Assembly (NCBI GenBank): GCA_037903355.1
Contig: JBAJFE010000026.1
Location: forward strand, 6,696,001-6,760,000
Length of the DNA stretch: 64,000 nt
Source of the DNA: Trichuris trichiura
Lineage: Eukaryota > Nematoda > Enoplea > Trichinellida > Trichuridae
Reading direction: 5' to 3'
Made by a program: the position numbers and the translations under genes. Positions 12,764 through 24,793 of this stretch are shown piece by piece. Below the pieces are notes generated by a model. The model had not been told where the DNA came from. It was given only the letters and a program-made list of their open reading frames with translations, and ran no database searches. Each line of letters starts with the position of its first letter. The first letter of the stretch is position 1.

Positions 12764-12870
12764 ACCTTTAGGTTTTGTAAATGCAACTTCTTGTTACGGG
12801 ACCGAGGAATTTCATGTTAGGTTTTTTTTACGGAATGCTTGTCCCGTTGAAAACTTTTAATTTCAGTTTT

Positions 12871-12909
12871 TCCGGAGCTTTCGGGTCAAACGCGACCCGT
12901 CTTCAGCGG
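12871..12909 (-). ncRNA. Hammerhead-ribozyme-like core, element 2 left arm
   Basis: On the minus strand: CCG, CUGAAGA, C, GGGUC, loop, GACCC, GAAA, GC, UC, CGG. The CUGANGA box carries A at position 7 where elements 1 and 3 carry U. This is the one position of the box that is free to vary in real hammerheads. Confidence 0.5.
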
Positions 12910-12935
12910 TATTAAAATGATCAATTATTTTAATA

Positions 12936-12974
12936 CCACTGAAGACGGGTCGCGTTTTGACCCGAAAGCTCCGG
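12936..12974 (+). ncRNA. Hammerhead-ribozyme-like core, element 2 right arm
   Basis: CUGAAGA, C, GGGUC, loop, GACCC and GAAAGCUCCGG are conserved. The base just before CUGAAGA is A instead of G, which breaks the first stem I pair in this copy. Confidence 0.45.
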
Positions 12975-13050
12975 AAAAGCTGAAATTAAAATTGTTCAAC
13001 GGGACAAGCATTCCGTAAAAAAAGCCAAACGTGAAAATACCTTTAGGTTT

Positions 13051-16000
13051 AGGCTTAGATAAGGGTGGAAAATGATGGACGCTAATTCTGCAGTACGACT
13101 GTGGAATGGATAAATGCCATAAGTTATGCAGTCAATTGTTTTAACATTAGGGGACGCAAGGTCTAATTTTGAAAATAGTTTGCTTGCGCAAATGACGAAT
13201 TATGGTTGCTCATCGCAACTTAATTTGAACTGTTGGTGGTTAGTTTATCATGTCAAAAGATTCGCTATTCCTTTGCTCTTGCCCAGATAAGTACATTATA
13301 CGCTGGCGACGAAACATGTATGATCTGAAAACTACGTACTTTTAAACGCGTCTGTTTAACTCAAAACAACCATTGTACAAAATGAACCAGCTTTATTTCC
13401 ATATAAGCGCTACTCCAAGCAGCCTCTGGCACGTTGAGGAGAGTTAAATTAAGATTGACAAGCAAAGCTTGTGTACACACAAAGATGGAATCCGCATCGA
13501 CGAGTACGAGTCAATTCCATTGTACGGTTAGATGAGCATGCGAAAGCGAAGAACGTCACTGGAATGTAAACCAGTTTTTGTGATCGAATGACCGCATTAT
13601 TTAAATTTTCTCAGCTGCCCAATGACTTCGTAATTATTCTATTTTTACGAAAGGGAGAACGCGTAAGTACGGATAACCGATCGGTAGCGAGCTATCAATG
13701 TCGCCAAAGGCCAACAGCACAATGCGTGCTAAAGACGCGGAAATTTAGTTGTCAAAAGCAAAAGTGTAACCCACATTTCGTTCATCAATTGAGTACTCGT
13801 TTGTAAATTTATTATCCATGATTAGCGCGTGTATCCGCGACCTTAAGTTGACAATTGGTCAAAAATCTACCCGCCTATGTCCGCTTCGACTATTGAATAC
13901 ATAGGCTGAATTTGTTGTGCTACGTAGAAGCCGTTTATAGCGTTATACGGTTAGTCTAAAACTTATTCAATAACTTTACGCAGCTTTGAAGCGTCGAAGA
14001 CAAGCAATACTGCGATGATAAAAGGATTAAAACTTAAGATTTTGTTTTTTCAAAGGCAACAAGCTGCGCTGCTTTAAACGTTGCGGATTCAAGCTACTAA
14101 CAAATATGTATACCTTAAAGAGGCGTACATTCGCCGCGCTGTTGATTTTAAAAATTCAAGAGTAAACCTCCTTCAAAGTGCTGAGAAGTTGAAAAATAAA
14201 CTTAAAGGAGCAAACGTATTTTTGAAAAGAACTTTTGCCCATTCATCGTCTGATTTAAGTGGAGCAAAGATAACGGGAAAAGCAAGCAAATTGTGAACGG
14301 ACAAATAGATCACTTTCCCGTCATTTCCAGTCCGTTCAAAAGATCGCTACAGATAACCTTCGTCCGCTGTTTTACTTTAGATTTTTAAAAAGAATTACAA
14401 ACTCTATCGAGCATGCCAAAAGCACTTGACTTAAAGCTTAGCTTTTCGCCGCAATAGGTTTTATGCCCGTCGAAAGAACGCCGTCGTTACATTGTTTGCA
14501 CAAAAGTCCCGTTAAAGTAAATATTTTTACAGTCATTTTGCTTCTTTTCAAAGGTTACACCACGCATTCTAGCTATCGAAAAACCATGTCTTTCGATTAA
14601 CGCTGAGCCTTGTTCGTTGTCCGTATTGCTACAGACTACGACCGAAAGGTTCAATCAGATTTCTACTCACTGACCCGTATGAGGCTCACAGAGTTCAAAC
14701 TCTGTCACGTCAGTTGTCAGTCTGCTTTCCGTGTTGGCCTTTTGTTAATTTATCGTTCAGCTGACCGACTTTACTCGCGACTTTCCGAGTCTTACCCGGT
14801 TCACGGTCACCATCAATTCGTTACAGTAAGGTCGCCGACGGCCAAGCGTATTATATTTTGGTTATAGGCCGGCATAAACAGTTATAAGCTTTGGAAAAAA
14901 AGGTTTAAGAAAAACCTTACAAGGGAAAACATGTTCATAGCGCGCTATTAGGAAAAATTAAACTTGTATACTCAAAGCGTACGGTATTTAAATGATTCGC
15001 ACGTATGAGAAGCTGTTCAACGATCGCACCGCGAAGCAGAACATTTGCTTACGAAACTCTTTTGCGCTGTACGCATTTCTGACCGATCGATAAGCAGACG
15101 AAGAAATAATTGAAGCCGTTGTTGGGCAGGAACGTTTGTCTTTGCTCTTTCGTAAGCGCCGCGGGGATATCGTGTTTGTTCTTTGAGACGAAATGCGATG
15201 CGCTTCGTCTTCTCGAGACTGCAATTCTTTAGCCATTGCTTCAGCGTCGGTTCGAGCGAAGAGACAGCCATCGGCGGAGAACTGGGTGCCAGTCATTCCA
15301 ACAGACGCTTACTTCCGAGTGGAGCAGAGCCTTTGTGTTCATCAAGGACGCCCTGTCGACGACGACTACTGGTGGCCAGGCGACCAGCTCAAAATTGGCT
15401 AAACTTGCCGGAAATTTAATTGCCCTCGGCGGAAGGAGCGACCGTTTCCATCCGTCCATTTTAAAGTGATCGATAAGACGACGTTGAATGCTTTCATACT
15501 TCAAACGTTGGAAATGATTTACCTTTGGGCGACCGGCAGCAAAGCCGTTGCCATTCAGTGCTAGACGCAATCGTTTTTCCAGCGAAAGAATGAATAGCCA
15601 AACAACATCGTAGACAAACGTCACTGATCCGGCTCGAGCCGTTTAAGCTGAATTTCAACTATGCGCATTGCGCGTCGCTGCTGGAATTCCGATTCCACTT
15701 ATTATACGGCAACTCTTTGCTTTCCGCAAGCCACATGATCAGAAGACAAGCAAGTAGTAAAAAGATTCGAAAGAGCGCTGCTAAAATAAAATAGGCAGGC
15801 CAGCTTCAATTGATCAATCATGCGCCAACTCTCGCGTTTTGTCTTCTTTGCTTCTCTCTCTTTCTCGTACTGTGCGTATGCAGTGGCCGACAATCTGACC
15901 GTTTTTAGAGTTCTCATCAACGCTTAACGACGGCCAAATTGGGACATCGTCTTCCAAGCGCGAATGGCCCAACCAGTTGGGGCCAACGGTCTCGGACAAC

Positions 16001-19000
16001 GGCCAAGCCGAACCGTTGTTATTTCGGCCGGCAGACTCTCTCGCGAGGGAATTTGTTGAACCAAATGAATTCCGTCGGCGGACGGGTCGTTACCGCCGAT
16101 GCGGCGACCGTGGTTAGAAATTTCATTAGCCAAAGCCGGTTTGCATGGCGCTTCGCTTTGATTGGATTTTCTTTTTTTCTTGCTTCAAAGCAAATCGCTA
16201 TCCCAAAATGCCAATGAAGACTTTCGCCACGACGAGCTTGCAACCGTTTCTCGACGGTAGGCACTGTGACACGACGACGGAAGGAAGAGGTTCGTTGAGT
16301 TCAGTCGCGAGCTGAAAAAAAAAATACAGCCTTAATCGTCAACCCGATCATAGCAGACAGAAATGACGGCTGGAATGTTTGCAAAAATTCGCATACCGTC
16401 TAGCGCGAATGTGGGCCCAATTGATAGGCAAATTTTTCAAACATTCAGATCTTGGCTCGCGTCCGATACCATCAGCGGTTTTTTGAGTCTCCGATTGTCA
16501 AAGGCGTACCGGTCGGAATGCTGCTATCGTCGATAGGAAGCTACGGAAGGCAGACATCATCTTTACCCGACAGTATTAGATTCATTTGCTATCGAATCCT
16601 GCCTGGTAAGATGACGTGTGACCACCGGATGACGAGGGCAGCAGTCCCTTTTTAAGACGAACGATGCGGTCAGCCAGCATCAAAACACTGAGAATGGAGC
16701 CGAAAGAGACTGAATGCTTATTTTTCTTCTCTCCGTTCGGCTAGACGACGGCTGGTAGAAATGACAGCTGGAATTCCGCCACTCTTTCTCTCTCTGCTCA
16801 AGCAGACCGGCAAACACAAATGCTTCCTTCTCTGCCATTCTGTCCCGTATTACGAGTTTGTTGTTCAGCTTCAATGGCGCGTTTTGGCTTTCCCAATCCC
16901 GTTCGCTTCTTGTCGAAGTCGCTACGGTAAGCCGGTGGTGAGAAGGGGAGAACAATGGCATTGGGCAGCAACGCCATCTGACGGCCAACGTCCCGAGGCG
17001 TCTGGAACGGTTTTGCCAGGTGTGTATGGCAATCATTGTTGAACAGCGGTCGACGGGGGCCTACTGCCGAAGGATCGATGTGCCCTAATGGAGTGGCAGT
17101 CTGGAAAAGCGGAGAAGCATGTCGTCGTTAGACATCGATGACGACGACAACGACCAACGACGACTGCGACTGCGACCGGAGAGAACTAAAATTCGAGCGT
17201 TTTAATGTTTGCTCATTAAATGGTTGCAATTGAAAAGCCACGTCAACGGACGCAAATGGAGCCAGAAACCAATAGCGGCAAGATTGATGGCTCCGCTAAC
17301 AGCGACATTGGAGACTTCTGCTCTGCTGCTGCCGTTGGAGCGCCCGATACCGGTCGTCGTCGTCGTCGTCGTCGTCGTCGTTGCGCGCTCGGCCGATGGA
17401 GATAGATGTGTGCCCGGCCGTCACGAACGAAGACGTGTCTGTTGATCGCCGGTCTACTTTAATCGTGTCACCCACCGGTCGGTCAAGGCATCCAAAGAGA
17501 CCATATCTTGCTGCAGCAACAACAGCCGTTAGGCATGTCCGCCCACGGATCGACCAATCCGGCTGGCAACCAGTTCGCTTCAAGTACTTTTTACTGCGAC
17601 GTGACGGCACTCGGAGTGCACGAAAATTTTGAGCGTCGACAACCAGAGTTGGTTAAATTGGGCGTCCGCTGACTTGGAACCTTTAAGAAATAACAGCCGC
17701 CGCGTACTTACTTACCTATTTACGCATCGTCAATTGGTCCACAGATAGAATAATAAGATGCAATTTACTACGCGTAACGTAGGGGTAATCCGTTTGCCAG
17801 AGAAGGAGATCGACGCTACGTCAAATCACCGATGAGAAGGTGGTTTGACAGTAGTCCGCGTGAGTCGGAAATACCGTAGTATATGACTTGTCCGGGGAAT
17901 GATTTCCGGAAACGCCGTTGAATGCATTCCTAAAGGCGCTGACCCCGGTATAACCGGCTTTTCGCTGATGTCATACGAAGCGTGATCTATTATATTTTGC
18001 CAAGCTGTTGACAGTGATGTGACGATGCTGGATTCAATCCAAGGATAAGTCCAAACCAGACTGATGCATAGGTGGTAACACTGCCGTCGACTCGCGAGCG
18101 TCCGGCAAAGAAGGAGCGTCGCAACTGTTTTTTAAAACTCTTCCTCCTTTCCTCTTCTACTCGTCTGCGCAAGATGGCGTCGACTAGTCACCAACTGTTC
18201 AATTAGAGTCGACATATCCTGAGAAGAGCAACATGTCCGCGGGAATGGAAAAAGCAACCTCCGGTAAAATTCGGGAACGCGACCTTGGAAACCGTTCGTA
18301 CCAGTTTGTCACCGCTGCCAATGATGTCAAGAGAATGAGAGAGAGAGAGAGAGACGAGGAGGGAGCGAGCAAGCAAGCAAGCGAAACAGGGAGGCTTAAC
18401 TTGCCTAACGCTACTGCTCGCTAGTGACAGGCAAGAACCGACTGAGCTGAAACCGAGCAGCAGCAGAGTGAAGTAAGCGAACTGGCGCAACGAGACTAAA
18501 AAGCCGGCCGACTGGCTCACCCAGTTACGCACCGACCGATAGGGCGCCTCGGATTTCGTGTTCTAAGTACACAGGCTGTCACGTGCCGGGATCGTTTGTG
18601 TGTACAAGGACGTCGTCATGCGTGGGTATCTGTGTATGCACAGGCGGCGATTGGATCATTAGGGCGAATGGGCGACGTTCCACGAACTGGTGGTGACCGG
18701 AGTGCGTTGGCCGGCGCCATCGGCAAGGATTGCCTCCGAATTGGCCAACAGCTGCAAACGGAGCGAGTCAAAAATGTTCCCGACAAAGCTCGTTCACTCC
18801 GCCTATGACTAATAACGCAGGCGCGCAGCCTCGCAAATCTATTGACGAGAGAGGAGGAAAGTCGAGCGAATTTAAGCAAATTGGAGGAGCGCACGTTCGA
18901 CGTTTGAAGATGAGGGTCGGCGGCGGTCGATTTCGCGAAAAATAAAACGAGCGCGGGCGCAACGGCGCAAACTCGAAACTCAATGTTGCCGGCGGCCTTA

Positions 19001-20703
19001 ACCGTCGCAACTCTCTGTTCGCGCGCGCGCGGAGGGGTTTGTTTCATTTTGTCCGCCTAAAAATGCTGTTAAAGTAGGTTTCAACTTTTTGCCAACATTC
19101 GTGCTCCCTTAAATACTCTCCGTTCGGCGGTCGGTGCTTTGCTCGCTTTTTGAAAAGCCAATGCCGCGCCGACTCGCGTAGTCGAACTCTTTTTTTTCTT
19201 TTTCCTCACTTTCCCCTCAGCCTTTCGTCGTATAATCAACAAAAGAGTAAGCCGTGGCTCTACATTGATCATAGTAGGCTCGTGCCAGCGAGCTGACTTC
19301 CGTTAGCGCAACGTCTGCGTAGTAATTTACTTTCTTCTTCGAGTTTTCGCATGACATACGCTGTTGCGAGCCGTTGTAGCGAACTTCGCTGGCGCGCGCA
19401 AGGAAGAGAGAGAGAGAGTGAGAAACAGAGAAAAGGGCTAAAAAATGAAAAGAAGGAAGTGACGCGAAAGTTGCCTCTTTCGTTTCTCGTCAAAGCAAGT
19501 AATATTTTCATGCGCAATGCACCAACGTTCCTTCGCCGATTGCTCTTGCCGAAGCGAGGTGTCCTTTTAAGAACTGTAACCACCTTCCGTTGACGTCCTA
19601 GCTTCGCGGTTATCGTAATTGCCGTCTTGGAATGTCAGTTCAAAAATTTGAAACACCCACCGCTCCGTTGCGTTAGTTCTTATTTGGAAAGCTGCTCGGT
19701 TGGGCAAAGGTCATTAGTCTGTAATAAAATGAGGGCACAAATAGGGGGAGAGAGGCGACTACACGTCGCGACGAGTTTTAATTCGGACGGGTTATTTTTG
19801 GAATGCAAAGTCGACGATCGCGTTCCATAGTGTACAAAGCGACGGGACTATTCGCCCATTTGTCATCAGCAAAGAGTGCAAACCCGCTGTTGACAGGACG
19901 ACGAAACGACGTTGTGTTTACATTTGGTGGTGCACTTAAGACGCACCCTGTCGTTTCCTTTTGCTTCAGATTCAACAATCTTTGCCCTTACGCTTTTTGG
20001 GCGCAAAATCTTTGCCCCACCGGATCGCCAACGGCGTAACATTGAATACATTTATGGCAGCGCAAGTTAGCATCTCTTTACTCTATTCATTGTTGTCCAT
20101 AAATGTACCGTTAAGTCGATGATGAATGCGACTATTTGTTTTCAGTTTTCAACCGGCCAACTGTATTGTAATTCAAAGGTGAACGTTTACACAATGGTGA
20201 TCCTGTCTTGGCTGAGTTGATGCAGCTTTAGATTACACAAAGCGAGAGAGGGAGAGAGAGAGAGAAAACTTTTGAAAGCATTAGCTACGGAAAGGGCCCA
20301 TCCTAAAAGTACCAACGTTCAAGTCGACTTTTAGTAGATTTGTACGGACTCAATAAATGATCGGCACTCGGGTATTTGCGTAAGCTCTATGCGCATATTT
20401 ACGTTCTGCTTTCTAGGTGATTTCAACGACGTTGGCAGATCGTGGAGACAGTCAGTTATTTGTGATTGCTTGAAGAATGTACCCTGAAAGCCTTTACGTC
20501 AGTTGCTCTATCCATCGACGTTGTCACTCTTTAGCAGCAAGGCGTTATTTCGGTAGATAAAGCATCCTTATGCAAATTTATTTTCAAATATTTGAACTAG
20601 AGATGCTCTTGCAAGCTGCGCAGGTAGTAAGTTGACACTCAATCTTCGTGTTGCGTCCTTTTTCATGAGATGTTCGGGTGCAACAAGTTGAGTAGTAAAA
20701 GGG
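13051..20703. other. Gene-poor stretch with simple repeats
   Basis: No gene is recognised. The 15-19 kb part is relatively GC-rich, with many overlapping open frames on both strands (the longest is a minus-strand frame at 15241-15624). None has convincing splice sites or family resemblance. (GA)n tracts occur near 18336-18355 and 20244-20264. The segment 13052-13090 resembles the dispersed CTTAGGTAAGG repeat only weakly. Confidence 0.45.
17353..17381. repeat. (GTC)n trinucleotide microsatellite
   Basis: About 29 nt of uninterrupted GTC repeat. It lies inside short overlapping frames and is not obviously coding. Confidence 0.9.
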
Positions 20704-20792
20704 AATTTTTATTTAGCAGAGCTTCCGAGACGAACCGTGTTCAGCCTTCACCCTTTCACGGTTCGTCTCGGAAGCTCTGTTAAATAAAAATT
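20704..20792. repeat. Hairpin repeat, probable decayed relative of the palindromic elements
   Basis: Two 36-bp arms (20704-20739 and 20757-20792) pair with a single mismatch around a 17-nt loop. On the minus strand the left arm reads CUGAACACGG and then CGGAAGCUC, each one base from the CUGAAGACGG and CGAAAGCUC blocks of element 2. It therefore looks like a degenerate copy with a shortened stem II. No flanking duplication was found. Confidence 0.55.
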
Positions 20793-23370
20793 TTCTTAGC
20801 TATTCAGCGGGGCTGCGTCCCTACTTCTTATGCGAGCTTACGCGCAGATAAGAGAAGTTGCATTTTCATTGACGCGTCTTTAAGCTAATTTTTTCAAATG
20901 TTTGAATATTGGCACGCATTCATTGCGAGGCGTTGAGATTTGCATATAGCCGAAACGCTTGTCAGTCCTCGTTGCCGGAAACAGCAAAACGAAAAGCTTA
21001 GAAGACAGCGCAGAGTATATTTCGGACAAATCATCCTTTAACGCTGTTCCGTTACGTAATTTTTGCAAAGTCCCGTTTGTGCCTTTGGACCCACCAGAAG
21101 ACATTTCTTTTTTGCATGCTGAGCGAGAAGCCTTTCCAGCTTTTTGACGAAACGAACAAATACGTCCGCATTTGGAGGAACGAGTTTTTAATTAAAATTC
21201 TCCGACGGGCCACGCGCATTGCCTATGACTATCCGCCAGCTGGCGCTCACTCGGCGCCTACCTCATTACGAACAAATTCAAATTTAAAGGTCGCCCTTTA
21301 ACGTCCAATAATGGAAATTATTCAACGTTGGCCAAAGTCGGTCGATCGATGGCACTTTGGCAAAACGTTTTGACGGCTAATAGGCGGAGTTGATGAAATA
21401 TTTAGGCAATAAAAAATGAGAAAAACGAACAGCAAAGAAATGACAAAAAAGAAAAGCACTTCGTTCGTTTCGTTCGAACGTAGGCAAGGTGAGCAGCGAA
21501 CGTTCGCCAACTTCAGCACTTCGGGCAAACAATCGACGCCGATGCGCTTGGAGGCATTTCCGTCCGCAAAATATTGAACAAATATTTTTCCCGTCGGTGA
21601 CACTGCTGATCGACGTGTGCACTCGTCGAGATAACGAAGCGAGCGCGCTCAACGTTTACTTGCAAAAGCGAAGAAGGATGAAAAACCTCCATTTCTGAGC
21701 AGCTCGAAGGCACTGAGAAAATGCGCTATGTTTTTCCTATGCTTAAAATGAATAACTTTGAAAAATGCTCTTTTCTTATCGAGTCGGCCATCAGCAATGG
21801 CGTTTTTAAACTTTGGGCAAAGTGTCAACATTTTAAAACACTACGGCGGCCAACATACCATTCCAATGAACACGTTATGTACAGCACGTTGCGCAAATGC
21901 TAAAATTCCGCTTCTACTCGTAAACTTCCATCGGTTAACGAAAATAAAGCCTTTATTTTTAAAATTTTAAATTTCCAAAAATAAGGAGAAATTCCAACTT
22001 GACTGAACCGCATTTTTGCTCGTTCATTTATTGCCCTTTGATGTGATGGGCAAAATGTTTCCGACGTCCTCATCGGTGCCATCGATTATAGGCGCCCAAA
22101 AATCGCAATGGTCGCATACGCGACGTGAAAATTCAAAATTTCAAATGACCTTCCAAAAATGTCGCTCGATTGAAATGACCCCATTTTAGGTAGGCGCGGG
22201 ACGGAGGCAGGTGATCGCTACGGCCTACAACTGTGCAGCATTGACGATTCCGGTTTTTGAGTCGACTGGGAATTTTCACTTTCGAATGTGTCATCGTCGT
22301 CATGCGGATGGAAGGAAAAATTAAAAAATGTCCACTCTCTTAGCAACCAAAAATGGGTTTTGCTTCAAAGCGGAACAAAGCGTTTCGTTTGTACTTTGGT
22401 TTCAACTTAAAAATTTCGGACTTCGACATGCTCAACTTTGGCGGTTCGCCGCTAAAGTCCAATTGAAAATGATAAATGTTCTTCGCACAAACGTAAAGGC
22501 GTTGTTCGCTTTTAAAAGCGATTCAACGCGGAGCAGATATGGGCTTGCTCGAAACAAGATTGAGCAAAACGATTCAACTGTTGCAAAGCGGTCGGAAATG
22601 CTCCATTTGCAATGATTAATTATTCAACATTTTCGGGCCGGTTGATATACACTTTCACTGGCAAAAGCAAGGCTTTTTCAAATGTTTGAAAAGCAGAAAC
22701 ATTTGCGATATACGAAATGCCAATAACACCAAACGGACTTCGTTGGCGTCCAACCGTGTTAACGCGAAACCGAAACGGCCGTTTGTAGGGAAATGTTTCC
22801 GCGGTTTTAAACGGTTTTGTCTTTTTTCGAAGCTTCGCAATGAGCACTATACAGCAGCCGTCACTCGCGCTCAAATATAGTCCGATTAGCTTATTCTTTT
22901 TTGCAGCCGCTTTTGCTTATCCCTAAGCCGCAGTGTTATTTAGCTGACTGCATTTCTCAACTGCAGCGTTTCCTTTTTTGCATTCTATCATGCCTCTGTT
23001 TCTCAATTTATTTACGCAATTTCGACGTTAAAACCGAGGAAGTCTACAGAATGACTTGGAACGTTTTTCATACGTAACTAAGTTGACGTTTCAATTCTGC
23101 GCACAATAAGAATCGTCGCAAATGGAAAAAACGGATATTTGCCTGCAAATAATACAGTAATCAAAATTAATCAGGTTTGATTTAAAAGTAAACATATCGT
23201 ACGACAAACAACACCGATTATTAATTTTTCGGACTTAATGTCTGAAAAAATGCATGTTTTCATCTTGTTAAGCTTGTAACCGTCTTGTATTGCCTTTAGC
23301 GGGTAGCATGCGGGCTATCATCTTCTGTCGCCAAGTCTGAGCCAAATTATTAACTTAAAGTTTAAATTTA
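20793..23370. other. No gene recognised
   Basis: Short overlapping frames occur on both strands, with scattered AAATTT-rich stretches and no recognisable coding or RNA feature. Confidence 0.45.
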
Positions 23371-23425
23371 AGCTTAGGTAAAGGCAAAACAAGATGGCTG
23401 ACAAAGTCACAGCGCCATGGTGGGA
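23371..23425 (+). repeat. Dispersed repeat, CTTAGGTAAAGG family
   Basis: The segment contains CTTAGGTAAAGG, then AAGATGGCTGACAAAG, then GCGCCATGGTGGGA. It aligns along about 50 bp with both arms of the imperfect inverted repeat at 62701-62840, indicating a dispersed element. Confidence 0.45.
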
Positions 23426-23489
23426 CGCTAAACTGCATAATTGGTGTTATCTGCGTTAAGTTTATGAATAGAGCAACCTGATTATTGCT

Positions 23490-23503
23490 AAGATACTGTA
23501 TTC
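23490..23503. repeat. Left 14-bp target-site duplication of element 3
   Basis: AAGATACTGTATTC is repeated exactly at 24251-24264. The bases immediately outside the 14-mers differ, so the duplication length is exactly 14. Confidence 0.8.
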
Positions 23504-23572
23504 AGAATAAAATTTTTTTGCGGCTTTGCTACCTGTTCGTCAGTTAAAAACGTTTATTTTCAAACGTATAAC

Positions 23573-23613
23573 CCGCGAAGCTTTCGGGCCACACCGGGGC
23601 CCGTCATCAGCGC
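23573..23613 (-). ncRNA. Hammerhead-ribozyme-like core, element 3 left arm
   Basis: Minus strand: GCG, CUGAUGA, C, GGGCC, loop, GGCCC, GAAA, GC, UU, CGC. Relative to elements 1 and 2, stem II changes U-A to C-G and stem I changes CCG/CGG to GCG/CGC. Both changes are compensatory. Confidence 0.5.
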
Positions 23614-24094
23614 TAAGTGCGGGTTATACAGTCCGCAGTATATATAGTCCGCGGGTTATACGTTTGAAAATAAACGTTTTTAACTGACGAACGGGTAGCA
23701 AAGCCGCAAAAAAATTTTATTTTGAATAACGCACCAGTTAGAAAGGATAAAAAAGAAAAAGGAAGACTCAATTTTAATATGTGTGTGCGGGCACGGCAAC
23801 AAAGAAGGCAACGAGTGGCCGGGAAAAAAGAAAAAGAAAGATCTGGAAAGAAGAATGTTTAAAACCCGTCTGTTTAAAACAGACGGGTATATCGTTTGTA
23901 TGCTCGTTGTTTCTCATTGTTAGTGCTGCCGCCGTCGTGGAAGGTCGGTTGGGTGCCCGCCGCAAAGTCTGACTGACTAGGTGGGACCAAAGCCCGACGG
24001 GTCAAGGATCGACCTGACGGCTGAGGTTCCCGCCACGGTCGCTGGAAAGGAGCGGCTTGCTAACATAATGACCGACCCGACGACGGCGCACTTA

Positions 24095-24134
24095 GCGCTG
24101 ATGACGGGCCCCGGTATGGCCCGAAAGCTTCGCG
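24095..24134 (+). ncRNA. Hammerhead-ribozyme-like core, element 3 right arm
   Basis: GCG, CUGAUGA (24098-24104), C, GGGCC, loop CCGGUAU, GGCCC, GAAA, GC, UU, CGC. All conserved boxes are present and both arms of this element keep the paired bases. Confidence 0.52.
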
Positions 24135-24250
24135 GGTTATACGTTTGAAAATAAACGTTTTTAACTGACGAACGGGTAGCAATGCCGCAAAAAAATTTTA
24201 TTCTGAATAACGCTCCCGTTAGAAAGGAGAAAAAAGAAAAAAAAAGAATC

Positions 24251-24264
24251 AAGATACTGTATTC
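24251..24264. repeat. Right 14-bp target-site duplication of element 3
   Basis: Exact second copy of the 14-mer at 23490-23503. Confidence 0.8.
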
Positions 24265-24321
24265 TTTGAATTCAAATAGGAAAAGGGGCTTGAAAAAATG
24301 TAACTCAATGCTAGCTCTGGT

Positions 24322-24793
24322 TTAAGTCGATACGAACAAGCACAGTTTAACTGCTGCACCAACGCTGGTCGGCAAATCTGTGCGTTGAGTAAACGAAAAG
24401 TAAAATATAGGTATCCTTCGGTTAGCGAAGATTGATGGGTCCGGAAAAACTGTTCGTAAAGCGATCATTCGTGAGTCGAATAGGCGACTGCTGTTCTTTA
24501 ATATGCGAAACCGTCTTAAGCGAACCTGATCACCTGTAATCAATTTGCCACACCTTAGTGGCGGAGGGTACAACGCAGGGAAACCTGGGCAGCATTAATG
24601 CATTGTAGAAATGGCGACGGCAATCAAAATTCTGATAGGTCGAAATTTCGAATATGTAAAAAAATTCATCCGAAATGCGACCCTGTGGCAGTCGTGCGTT
24701 GGCATCTTCTAGATAAGGAGCGCACTTCAGTGGAAGCGCTATTATACTGTTCTTGTTAGAAGTTAGTGATCCAAAAAGGAAGAACAAGTACAT
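24322..24793 (-). CDS. Hypothetical two-exon protein with a PLK-x2-PYLE-[DN]-A motif
   Basis: Not assigned to a family with confidence. On the minus strand an ATG at 24793 opens a frame with a hydrophobic start, possibly a signal peptide. A GTGATC donor and AACAG acceptor about 43 nt apart (near 24545-24500) would join it in phase to a second open frame ending at 24322, giving roughly 140 residues. A 28-residue segment containing P-L-K-C-A-P-Y-L-E-D-A-N-A is matched at about half its positions by a minus-strand frame at 56400-56588. Protein-level similarity on the same strand at two separate loci supports real coding origin. A P-Y-L-x-x-A-S-like segment after a signal peptide is reminiscent of nematode SXP/RAL-2 (DUF148) proteins, but this is a weak hint only. 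Confidence 0.3.

Larger units (their letters stand above)
12776..13037. mobile_element. Palindromic element 2 with hammerhead-like arms
   Basis: A second member of the family lies between 13-bp direct repeats TACCTTTAGGTTT at 12763-12775 and 13038-13050. Its palindrome spans about 12820-13026 with a short AT-rich centre. A left-hand tail (12776-12819) contains CTTGTTACGGGACC, homologous to the element 1 tail. Outer arm sequences differ from element 1, but the ribozyme-like core is conserved. There is no coding capacity. Confidence 0.8.
23504..24250. mobile_element. Compound palindromic element 3 (747 bp)
   Basis: The left arm (23504-23620) is matched in inverse by a full right arm (about 24087-24210). 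An additional partial right arm lies inside (about 23620-23725), lacking the ribozyme-like core. Both right arms are followed by related tails (CGCACCAGTTAGAAAGGA and CGCTCCCGTTAGAAAGGA), each running into an A/G-rich tract. Between them sit about 330 bp of unique sequence containing a 12-bp-stem hairpin near 23864-23888. The tail shares CCCGT(A/T)A with the tails of elements 1 and 2 read in the same sense. It encodes no protein. It looks like a tandem or nested copy of the basic unit and is flanked by exact 14-bp repeats. Confidence 0.75.

Noticed and set aside
15241..15624. 127-codon minus-strand frame
   Set aside because: It starts without clear context, overlaps several equally long plus-strand frames in a GC-rich segment and resembles no family that I know.
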